Positions 6,794-12,153 of a stretch of 12,153 bases of DNA are shown in pieces. The stretch comes from Chloroflexota bacterium. GTDB taxonomy: Bacteria > Chloroflexota > Dehalococcoidia > Lucifugimonadales > UBA3495. The notes beneath the pieces are model-generated. The model did not search any database. It saw only the letters and a list, made by a program, of their open reading frames with translations, and was not told the origin of the DNA. The DNA is taken from positions 1 through 12,153 of the forward strand of contig JADFQT010000043.1 in the NCBI GenBank assembly GCA_022561675.1, given 5' to 3'. The translations under genes and the position numbers were made by a program. Numbering within the stretch: the first letter of the stretch is position 1; each line of letters starts with the position of its first letter.

Positions 6794-7147
6794 TCAGGCG
6801 AGCATCATGCGCATAGGGTGCAGCGTGCGGCTGAAGGGGTTGAACACCAGGCCAAGGATTTCCAATGTCACCACTCCCAGGAGCGCTTCGTCACCGGGCT
6901 CACCCAAAATTACCGGAGTGTAGTCTTCTCCCTGGGGGAGGACCAGGTAGCACCGGGAAATTTGTCTCTCGACTCTGGTGCCATCGGCCAGGGTGAAGGT
7001 CATCTCGCGAGTGGGTTCCAGCCCGATGGGCCGCCATACCGAATCCGGCAACAGCGAATAGGTTGCCCCACTGTCCATCAGGAAACAAACCTCAGCTTCT
7101 TCACCACTTGGTCCTCTTGCTACTCCATCAATGAAGTTAATACCCAT
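6794..7147 (-). CDS. small retropepsin-like aspartic protease (clan AA)
   Basis: 117 residues, the size of one retroviral-protease-like lobe, which would have to dimerise to form an active site. The catalytic motif is FLMDSGATYSLLP (residues 22-34) with D25-S26-G27, and the second half has the hydrophobic-hydrophobic-Gly element LLGVVTLEILGLVFNP (88-103) typical of these folds. No signal peptide or membrane segment is present, so it acts in the cytoplasm unless anchored by a partner. The ATG at 7147 has GGGAGG 10 bases upstream, within the end of ubiX; ubiX ends 3 bases before it and ubiE begins 3 bases after it. Such single-domain proteins are widespread but their targets are mostly unknown. 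Its place in the quinone operon suggests a linked role or simply co-transcription. Confidence 0.8.
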   Translation of the reverse strand: MGINFIDGVARGPSGEEAEVCFLMDSGATYSLLPDSVWRPIGLEPTREMTFTLADGTRVERQISRCYLVLPQGEDYTPVILGEPGDEALLGVVTLEILGLVFNPFSRTLHPMRMMLA

Positions 7148-7150
7148 CGG

Positions 7151-7744
7151 TCAGGAGCCTCCCTGGTACTGCAGGTCTTGAGGAAGGTCATCGGCCACCC
7201 CTAGGGCCACAAGCACTCGACTCACTACAAAGCGGACCAGGTCCTCCATCCCCCGAGGCTTGAGATAAAAGGCGGGTTCCGGCGGCAGAATTACGGCTCC
7301 CGCCCGGGAAACCGCCAGCAGGTTCTCCAGGTGGATGCTGTGGAGCGGTGTTTCCCGGGGCACCAGCACCAGCCGCCGCCGCTCCTTGAGACAGACATCC
7401 GCAGTCCGCAGCAGCAAATTGCCTGCCAGCCCGTGGGCCACCGATGCGACGGTATTCATGCTGCACGGCACCACCGCCATGCCGGCGGTGGGAAAGGTGC
7501 CGCTGGCGATGGGAGCCCGCAGATCGCCGATCCCATAATCCGTAAACTGGGGATGCTCCCGCCACTCGGAAAGCGCATCACTAAAGGATTGGTCCAACTC
7601 TTCCTGCCAGACCAGGCGGGCGGCGTTGGAGCAGACTGCAATAGTCGGGATTTCGCGCCGCAACAGCTCATTGACGGTCTCCCGGGCCAAGACCGCTCCA
7701 CTGGCCCCGGATATTCCTACCACTATCGGCTTCGCTTCGATCAT
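7151..7744 (-). CDS. ubiX: flavin prenyltransferase (UbiX-type)
   Basis: 197 residues from the ATG at 7742-7744, the normal UbiX length. It joins a dimethylallyl group to FMN to make prenyl-FMN, the cofactor of UbiD decarboxylases such as the one encoded upstream. FMN/prenyl motifs visible: VVGISGASGA (8-17), SGTF (81-84), VVPCSMNTVASVAHG (91-105), RETPLHSIHLENLL (130-143) and ILPPEPAFY (152-160). A TTG at 7763-7765 could add seven residues, but UbiX proteins start just before the GISGASG strand and neither start has a strong ribosome site, so I prefer the ATG. It follows ubiA by 29 bases and precedes the aspartic protease gene by 3. It may be the MqnM-like member if the pathway is the futalosine one. 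Confidence 0.93.
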   Translation of the reverse strand: MIEAKPIVVGISGASGAVLARETVNELLRREIPTIAVCSNAARLVWQEELDQSFSDALSEWREHPQFTDYGIGDLRAPIASGTFPTAGMAVVPCSMNTVASVAHGLAGNLLLRTADVCLKERRRLVLVPRETPLHSIHLENLLAVSRAGAVILPPEPAFYLKPRGMEDLVRFVVSRVLVALGVADDLPQDLQYQGGS

Positions 7745-7773
7745 AAGTCCGGCCTGACTCCGCAACAGCCCCG

Positions 7774-8664
7774 TTACAGTACCACTGCCAAAACGGTGAA
7801 GAAGAGCAGTTGGACCGAGACGTAGCTGTTCATCCGGAAAAATGCTACGCCAACCTTGGATAGATCGTCGGGCTTTACCAGGCTGTTCTCGTAGATCAAT
7901 AATCCGACTGTTATGGCCCAGCCCAGGTAAAAAAAGTAGCCCAAGTTAAGCCAAAGGCCCAGGGCCAGCAGCGCCGAAACGGAGAGCAGGTGCATGCCCC
8001 GGGCTATCCATAAAGCGGTGGCCACGCCGAATTTGCCAGACACGGAGTGAATTCCCTGCTCCTTGTCAAATTCGTAATCGGTGCATCCGTAGATGATGTC
8101 GAAGCCCCCCGCCCAGGTGGCCACCACCAGGGACAGCAATACCGCTTGCGGAGGCAGGTTGCCGGTCACGGCGATCCATGCCCCGGCCGGAGCCATGGCC
8201 AGCGCCCAGCCCAGCATAAGATTGCAGGCCCAGGTAAAGTATTTGGCGTATGAGTACAGGATTACGTATCCTGCCGCCACCGGAGTCAAAATGAGAGCCA
8301 GAGAATTGAGCTGGTAGGCGGCAAATACGAAGATGGCGCCGGAGACGAGGATCATTCCCACGACTTCCCCAGATTTTAGGATGCCCTGCGGCAGGTGGCG
8401 ATTGGCCGTCCGGGGATTGAGGGCGTCCTCCTTGGCGTGAATCAACCGGTTTGCCGACATACCCAGGGTTCGTACGCCCATCAGCGCCACTGTTAACCAG
8501 ATGAAGAGGTGCCATCCCGGCCAGCCGTCGGCAGCCAAAACCATGCCGATGTAGGCAAAGGGCGTGGCGAAAAGGGCCTCCCAAATGCGAATGGAGCTTA
8601 GGTAAAGCGGGATTTTCCCGGCTATTACCCGTGCTCTTGGAGGCAAGATAGAAGTAGTTTGCAT
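7774..8664 (-). CDS. ubiA: UbiA-family polyprenyltransferase, MqnP-like
   Basis: 296 residues with eight or so hydrophobic membrane segments, typical of the UbiA integral membrane prenyltransferases that attach a polyprenyl chain to an aromatic acid. The first Asp-rich region reads NRLIHAKEDALNPRTANR (72-89). NPRTANR is characteristic of the bacterial branch that includes MqnP (futalosine menaquinone route). The second, GFDIIYGCTDYEFDKEQG (187-204), has D196 and D200 in normal spacing. In the first motif the position where I expect the first Mg-binding Asp (NRLID) is His76 (codon CAC at 8437-8439), with only D80 kept. The ATG at 8664 has only a weak GAG upstream and lies 8 bases after a tandem-repeat array. 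ubiD lies upstream and ubiX downstream in the same direction. Confidence 0.9.
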   Translation of the reverse strand: MQTTSILPPRARVIAGKIPLYLSSIRIWEALFATPFAYIGMVLAADGWPGWHLFIWLTVALMGVRTLGMSANRLIHAKEDALNPRTANRHLPQGILKSGEVVGMILVSGAIFVFAAYQLNSLALILTPVAAGYVILYSYAKYFTWACNLMLGWALAMAPAGAWIAVTGNLPPQAVLLSLVVATWAGGFDIIYGCTDYEFDKEQGIHSVSGKFGVATALWIARGMHLLSVSALLALGLWLNLGYFFYLGWAITVGLLIYENSLVKPDDLSKVGVAFFRMNSYVSVQLLFFTVLAVVL

Positions 8665-8672
8665 CTCGATAA

Positions 8673-8772
8673 GTGGGTCACACTAAGGCGTAGTCAAAAT
8701 TAAAATGTGGTCACACTGATATGTAGTCACAATTAAGGCGTGGTCACACTGATATGTAGTCACAATAAAGGT
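8673..8772. repeat. six degenerate tandem repeats of 16-17 bp between ubiD and ubiA
   Basis: Units start at 8673, 8690, 8707, 8723, 8740 and 8756, and alternate two forms: GTGGTCACACTGATAT (16 bp) and GTAGTCACAATTAAGGC (17 bp). The pair starting at 8707 and the pair at 8740 are identical over 27 bases and 33 bp apart. The first two units (8673, 8690) are more diverged. On the transcribed minus strand each unit presents TGTGAC as a direct repeat every 16-17 bp. The array fills nearly the whole 147-bp space and stops 8 bases before the ubiA ATG, so it is part of the leader or of the upstream control region. Confidence 0.8.
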
Positions 8773-8811
8773 GGGGCCCCATAAGGCCGCTCCAGCAATA
8801 AAATTAGCGGA

Positions 8812-10278
8812 TTATCGTCGGATTTTTATCTGGTATTCCGGCCATTTGGAGTCAACCAACTCTTTTATATCCTGGGTCATCAATATGTCGGGCGGCCACT
8901 CTCCCTTGAATCCCTCTTGGGCCATCTTTTGGGTGCCGTCGATACCCAGCTTGCCGCCGAATTTGGCGCTGGCGGAGGCTACGTCCAGGTCGTCCAGGGG
9001 TCCCTCCACCACCACCAGGTCTAAGCTGGGATTAAAGTTGTTGGCTACTCGCCAGGCAACTTCGGAAGGGTTCTGAACATCGACAAAGTGGTCGACCACC
9101 ACTATGGTCTTGGCCAGGCTCATCAGCCCCAGACCCCATAGGCCGTGCATCACCTTGCGGGCGTGGCCCGGAAACTCCTTGCGTATGGATACCAGGACCA
9201 AGTTGTGGAACACACCCTCGGCGGGCATGTTGATGTCGACCACTTCCGGCAGGATGGCGCGGATGACGGGCAAGAAGATGCGCTCGGTCACTTTGCCCAT
9301 GAAGTAGTCTTCCATCGGGGGCCGCCCTACTATCGTGGTCGGGTAAATGGGATTGCGGCGGCGGGTGATGCAGGTGACGTGAAAAACCGGGAACTCATCC
9401 TCCATGGAATAGTACCCGGTGTGGTCACCGAAAGGCCCCTCGCTTCGCTCCTCCCCAGGAATCACGTAGCCTTCCAGGACGATCTCCGCTTGGGCGGGCA
9501 CCATCAGGTCCAAAGTCTTGGCCTTGACCAGGTCCACTCCATCCTCGCGGAGAAACCCGGCCACGGCCATCTCGTCCATGTCCGGGGGTAAGGGAGCGGA
9601 TCCGGTCCAGATGGTCGCCGGGTCTCCCCCCAGGGCAACCGCCACGTCGAGCCGGCTGAGTCCTTGCTCCTGGCTGAGCCTGTAGTGGTGAGTACCCACT
9701 TTGTGGGTCTGCCAGTGCATGCCGGTGGTGTTGGCGTCGTACACCTGGAGCCGGTAGGTACCGTAGTTTTGAACGCCGGTGTCCGGGTCCCGGGTAATCA
9801 CCAAGGGCAGGGTAATATAACGGCCACCGTCCAACGGCCAGCACTTGAGGATGGGTAGTTGGGAGAGGTCGACGTCCTCTCCGTGGAGGACCAGTTCCTG
9901 GCAAGGGGCTCGACGGACGGTCTTGGGTTGGAAGGAGCCCATGTGGACCAACTGGCCTAGGGTGCGTAACTTGTTTACCAGACCCTCTGGAGGTCCGTGA
10001 GCCAGCTGCAAGAGGTCCTGGATCCGCTCGACCACGTCGTCTAGGTGGTCCACGCCCAAGGCCCAGGCCATGCGCTGTTCCGTGCCGTACATATTGATGA
10101 GCACCGGGATGTCATAGCCCGTGACGTTCTCGAACAGCAGGGCTGGGCCGCCTCGCTTGACCACCCGGTCGGCGATCTCGGAAATCTCGAGTTCACAACT
10201 CACGGGCGTGGCGATCCGGCGCAAGTCTCCCTTGCTTTCCAGGAATGCAATGAACTCGCGGAGGTCCTTGAACTTCAT
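8812..10278 (-). CDS. ubiD: UbiD-family prenyl-FMN-dependent decarboxylase
   Basis: 488 residues, the standard UbiD length. It removes the ring carboxylate of a prenylated aromatic acid using prenyl-FMN made by UbiX. Seen: DLREFIAFLESKGDLRRI at the N-terminus, GGPALLFENV (43-52), the flavin/metal region NYGTYRLQVYDANTTGMHW (171-189), and GEERSEGPFGDHTGYYS (275-291). R176, E280 and D285 line up with the Arg-Glu-acidic triad of the family (Arg173, Glu277, Glu282 in fungal Fdc1, from memory). The C-terminal GIDGTQK is also typical. If the UbiA here is MqnP-like, this is the MqnL-type decarboxylase. The gene starts 120 bases after the zinc-ribbon stop and beyond the hairpin at 10348-10376, so it probably begins its own transcript; no clear ribosome site or promoter was found. 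Confidence 0.94.
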   Translation of the reverse strand: MKFKDLREFIAFLESKGDLRRIATPVSCELEISEIADRVVKRGGPALLFENVTGYDIPVLINMYGTEQRMAWALGVDHLDDVVERIQDLLQLAHGPPEGLVNKLRTLGQLVHMGSFQPKTVRRAPCQELVLHGEDVDLSQLPILKCWPLDGGRYITLPLVITRDPDTGVQNYGTYRLQVYDANTTGMHWQTHKVGTHHYRLSQEQGLSRLDVAVALGGDPATIWTGSAPLPPDMDEMAVAGFLREDGVDLVKAKTLDLMVPAQAEIVLEGYVIPGEERSEGPFGDHTGYYSMEDEFPVFHVTCITRRRNPIYPTTIVGRPPMEDYFMGKVTERIFLPVIRAILPEVVDINMPAEGVFHNLVLVSIRKEFPGHARKVMHGLWGLGLMSLAKTIVVVDHFVDVQNPSEVAWRVANNFNPSLDLVVVEGPLDDLDVASASAKFGGKLGIDGTQKMAQEGFKGEWPPDILMTQDIKELVDSKWPEYQIKIRR

Positions 10279-10347
10279 ACCAACGTCGCGGCGGGCCCCA
10301 AGGCCGGTTGTAGGGCTGGGAAGGTGACCGCTGTTGGATTACAAGAG

Positions 10348-10376
10348 TGAGGGGCTGGACCTGTGCCAGCCCCTCA
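10348..10376 (-). terminator. strong hairpin, probable terminator of the zinc-ribbon gene
   Basis: TGAGGGGCTGG (10348-10358), a 7-base loop, and CCAGCCCCTCA (10366-10376) form a perfect 11-bp GC-rich stem. On the minus strand it is followed by TCTTGT, a weak T-tract. It lies 21 bases after the zinc-ribbon stop codon and before ubiD, the right place for intrinsic termination. Confidence 0.65.
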
Positions 10377-10397
10377 TGTTATCGAGTGTGATTATGG

Positions 10398-10742
10398 CTA
10401 GAAGCCGGTGGACTCGGTTCGCATCTTGCCGAAGCAATCGCTGCAATACACTGGCTTGTCCCCGCGAGGCCGGAAGGGGACCATCGCATCGGTCCCGCAT
10501 TCGGCGCATACGATGGGATACATTTCCCGGGGTGCGTCCTGATACATGCCACCGCCACCGCCACCGCCACCGCCACCGCCACCGCCACCCCTTTGTTCCG
10601 AGCGCCGGACTGCCCGGCAGCTCCTGCAACGCTTGGGCTCGTTGGAGAACCCGCGAGCGTTAAAGAATTCTTGCTCACCCGCTGTGAATATAAACTCTCC
10701 TCCACACTCCACACATACCAAGGTTTTGTCCGACAATGCCAC
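10398..10742 (-). CDS. double zinc-ribbon protein with polyglycine linker
   Basis: 114 residues in two zinc ribbons. The first (1-50) has C10-x2-C13 and C39-x2-C42 with FIFTAGEQEFFNARGF between, the mark of the probable zinc-binding domain family zf-trcl. The second (75-105) has C79-x2-C82 and C100-x2-C103. They are joined by fourteen consecutive glycines (52-65). The start is GTG at 10740-10742, decided by GAGGAGGT 6 bases upstream. A good promoter lies about 140 bp upstream and a terminator hairpin follows, so it is a single-gene unit. Related small zinc-ribbon proteins are common in Chloroflexota and have no established function; nucleic-acid or ribosome binding is plausible but unproven. 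Confidence 0.88.
   Translation of the reverse strand: MALSDKTLVCVECGGEFIFTAGEQEFFNARGFSNEPKRCRSCRAVRRSEQRGGGGGGGGGGGGGGMYQDAPREMYPIVCAECGTDAMVPFRPRGDKPVYCSDCFGKMRTESTGF
10548..10589. repeat. in-frame hexanucleotide repeat encoding polyglycine
   Basis: GCCACC repeated seven times without a mismatch (42 bp); on the coding strand GGTGGC, two glycine codons. Six-base units keep the reading frame when copies are gained or lost, so linker length can vary between strains without breaking the gene. Confidence 0.9.
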
Positions 10743-10773
10743 TGGTTGACCTCCTCGTGGTTGCAGAGACCAT

Positions 10774-10793
10774 GCGATTTTGGGCGATTTTGG
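10774..10793. repeat. 10-bp tandem direct repeat in the zinc-ribbon leader
   Basis: GCGATTTTGG occurs twice back to back (10774-10783 and 10784-10793), 32 to 51 bases upstream of the zinc-ribbon GTG start and inside its predicted 5' leader. Role unknown. Confidence 0.4.
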
Positions 10794-10881
10794 CTCAGTA
10801 GGTCAAGCAGTGCCGGGCTGGGCGCTTCAGATTTTTACGGAATTGACTGCCTTGGATAACCTAACTTGTGCCTAGCCAAAC

Positions 10882-10909
10882 ATTATACCGGCTGTCTTTG
10901 GAATTTCAA
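10882..10909 (-). promoter_or_regulatory. sigma70-like promoter for the zinc-ribbon gene
   Basis: Minus strand TTGAAA (complement of 10904-10909), 16-bp spacer, and a perfect TATAAT (complement of 10882-10887). It lies in the 234-bp gene-free stretch 10743-10976 after modC. Predicted start near 10875 gives an untranslated leader of about 133 bases, long for a small gene. Apart from this and the tandem 10-mer I see nothing else in the gap. Confidence 0.6.
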
Positions 10910-10976
10910 CCTTTTATCAGGTCAATGTGCCAATGAACCCTGTCGCGGCTGGTTCACCCTAAGAGGACGACTGTCG

Positions 10977-12153
10977 TCAGGGCGAAACTTCCGGAATGTC
11001 AGAACCGGCCGCTTCTTCTTGCACCAGGAAACAAGAGGAGGCCTTGAACACCGCCCAAATATCCATCCCCTGCTCGATGCCCATCTCGGCCAGGGCAGAC
11101 CCGGTGATGTGGCAGCGAAGCAACGGCCCGCAATCGACGGTGACCTCGTAACCAGCGGGGCGCTGTTCGACCCCGGTTACCCGGCCAGGCAGCCGGTTGC
11201 GGGCCGACGAACCCACCGGCTCGGCCATGGACAATATGATGTCCGAGGCCCGGATGCCCACGATTACCGGCTCGTGGCTTCCATCAGAACCATCCTCAGA
11301 ACCATCCGCAGAACCATCCGCAGCACCGTCTGCAGCACTGTCTGAAGGCGACGGTGGGTGATCCAGAGGCACCTCCAAGCGCACCCCTTCCCCCACGCAC
11401 ATCATGGTGCCGTCCCGCGGATTCCGGCTTTCCATCGTCAGGCGCAGCAGGTTTTCCACCCCCACCAGCCGGGCAACTCGGCCCCGTCCCGGCTGGCCCA
11501 GCACGTCCAAGGGCTCTCCTTCGGAGATGATTCTTCCGTGGTCGATTACCTGCACCGAATCTCCCAAGGCCAGGGCCTCTTCCCGATCATGGGTAACCAA
11601 TAGCACCGGCATGGCGGACTCGGCCAGCACGGCGCGCAATTCCCGGCGCAGCGACCGGCGCAGTTCGGCGTCCAGCGATGCAAACGGCTCGTCCAGCAAT
11701 AGCAGCTCCGGTCCGGTAGCCAGGGCCCGGGCCAAGGCGACGCGCTGTTGCTCGCCACCGGAAATTTGCCATGTCCTTCGGTCTTCCAGCCCTTCCAACC
11801 CCAGCGACCGGGTCAACTGATGGACGCGGTCTCGGGTTGCGGATTTGGATAGGTGGGATAGACCGTAGGCAATGTTGTTGGCTACCGTGAGGTGAGGAAA
11901 CAAGTGAAACTGTTGGGTCAGGTATCCAACCCTCCGCCGGTGTGGTGGCGCCCAGGTATTCCGGGCGCTGTCGTACACCACCCGGCCACCGATCTCGATG
12001 TGTCCCCCGATCGGACGCACCAGTCCGGCGATGGCCCGCAGCGTAGTGGTCTTCCCCGCGCCCGAGGGTCCGAATAGCACCATCACCTGCCCCGGCTGAA
12101 TATCCCACCGGGCTTCCAGGTTAAATCCCCCCAGTCTGCAGTTGACCCAACCC
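10977..12153 (-). CDS. modC: molybdate-type ABC transporter ATP-binding protein, 5' end outside window
   Basis: The frame stays open to the window edge (391 visible codons); an internal GTG/ATG at 12081-12086 is not the start because upstream residues (LEARWDIQPGQV) continue the ABC fold. Nucleotide-binding parts in order: Walker A GPSGAGKTT, Q-loop LTQQFHLFPHLTV, signature SGGEQQRVALARAL, Walker B LLLLDEPFASLD and H-loop LLVTHDREEA. The C-terminal third is a TOBE/Mop-like regulatory domain: VGIRASDIILS, SARNRLPGRV, and VDCGPLLRCHITGSALAEMG are what ModC proteins carry, pointing to molybdate or tungstate uptake. Within this domain is an inserted Ala/Ser/Asp/Gly-rich linker (see 11284-11343). 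The permease and binding-protein genes would lie to the right, outside the window. No strong terminator follows the stop. Confidence 0.88.
   Translation of the reverse strand, partial: GWVNCRLGGFNLEARWDIQPGQVMVLFGPSGAGKTTTLRAIAGLVRPIGGHIEIGGRVVYDSARNTWAPPHRRRVGYLTQQFHLFPHLTVANNIAYGLSHLSKSATRDRVHQLTRSLGLEGLEDRRTWQISGGEQQRVALARALATGPELLLLDEPFASLDAELRRSLRRELRAVLAESAMPVLLVTHDREEALALGDSVQVIDHGRIISEGEPLDVLGQPGRGRVARLVGVENLLRLTMESRNPRDGTMMCVGEGVRLEVPLDHPPSPSDSAADGAADGSADGSEDGSDGSHEPVIVGIRASDIILSMAEPVGSSARNRLPGRVTGVEQRPAGYEVTVDCGPLLRCHITGSALAEMGIEQGMDIWAVFKASSCFLVQEEAAGSDIPEVSP
11284..11343. repeat. 12-bp minisatellite inside modC
   Basis: Five units of 12 bp: TCAGAACCATCC twice, GCAGAACCATCC, GCAGCACCGTCT and GCAGCACTGTCT, in register. 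On the coding strand they give a tetrapeptide repeat of the type (A/S/E)DG(S/A), an acidic flexible linker. Unit length is a multiple of three, so copy changes leave the frame intact. Confidence 0.85.

Noticed and set aside
6494..7204. Long plus-strand open frame of 236 codons
   Set aside because: It lies antisense to ubiE, the protease gene and ubiX, all with clear family motifs; its translation is low-complexity Gln/Gly/His-rich.
7745..7765. TTG start for ubiX at 7765
   Set aside because: It adds seven residues not expected before the GISGASG strand; the ATG at 7744 gives the usual UbiX N-terminus.
8673..8772. CRISPR array or CRP (TGTGA-N6-TCACA) sites in the repeat block
   Set aside because: There are no unique spacers, and the TGTGAC elements are direct repeats 16-17 bp apart, not the inverted pair with 6-bp spacing that CRP binds.
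10546..10749. Plus-strand frame beginning with polyproline
   Set aside because: It is the antisense reading of the polyglycine repeat and zinc-ribbon gene, which has a strong ribosome site and recognisable domains.
10934..10956. TGAACC/GGTTCA inverted repeat as the modC terminator
   Set aside because: Only a 6-bp stem with an 11-base loop and no T-run after it on the minus strand.
12081..12086. GTG/ATG at 12081-12086 as the true start of modC
   Set aside because: It would begin inside the strand just before Walker A; the frame continues upstream with residues typical of the ABC N-terminus to the window edge.

Overview
The window holds two blocks of DNA that do not look like the same genome. 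Bases 1 to about 1380 are AT-rich, use AGA/AAA/ATA-type codons, and carry only plus-strand genes: a Cys-rich zinc-finger microprotein cut by the window edge, a 37-residue single-membrane-span protein, a protein whose last 190 residues match the C-terminal two thirds of archaeal diphthamide synthase Dph2, and the start of an unrecognised protein. Dph2 is an archaeal/eukaryotic family, and the small-gene style suggests an archaeon, perhaps of the DPANN type (inference).

From about 1380 to 12153 the DNA is clearly GC-richer and every gene is on the minus strand. Gene content (RF1-PrmC pair, UbiA/UbiX/UbiD/UbiE-type quinone genes, CE7-like esterase, HpaB-type flavin monooxygenase, double zinc-ribbon protein with a glycine linker) fits a bacterium, most likely Chloroflexota of the SAR202/Dehalococcoidia kind; that placement is from memory of family style and not proven. 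The two blocks meet inside the 3' end of the HpaB gene, where a plus-strand gene runs head-on into it. A chimeric contig is the simplest explanation.

Reading the bacterial block in its direction of transcription (right to left): modC (10977 to the right edge, 5' end missing) encodes a molybdate-type ABC ATPase with an odd repetitive acidic linker. A gap of 234 bp holds a good promoter (-10 at 10882, -35 at 10904) for the zinc-ribbon gene (10398-10742, GTG start), which ends in a strong hairpin at 10348-10376. Then comes a quinone cluster: ubiD-like decarboxylase (8812-10278), a 100-bp array of six degenerate tandem repeats (8673-8772), ubiA-like prenyltransferase (7774-8664), ubiX-like flavin prenyltransferase (7151-7744), a small retropepsin-like aspartic protease (6794-7147) and ubiE/menG methyltransferase (6068-6790). 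UbiX supplies prenyl-FMN to UbiD; UbiA prenylates, UbiD decarboxylates and UbiE methylates, so together they can carry out the late steps of menaquinone synthesis. The UbiA protein has the NPRTANR signature I associate with the MqnP branch, which points to the futalosine route.

Next are prfA (4851-5930) and prmC (3934-4842), release factor 1 and the enzyme that methylates its GGQ glutamine. A sigma70-like promoter overlapping the prmC stop codon (3909-3937) probably drives the CE7-like alpha/beta hydrolase (2959-3843), followed by an HpaB-family monooxygenase (1369-2856) preceded by GGAACGTTCC palindromes. I see no rRNA, tRNA, CRISPR array or insertion sequence. The items most worth a second look are the Dph2 fusion, the repeat array in front of ubiA, the protease gene embedded in the quinone operon, and a His in place of an expected Asp in the UbiA first motif.
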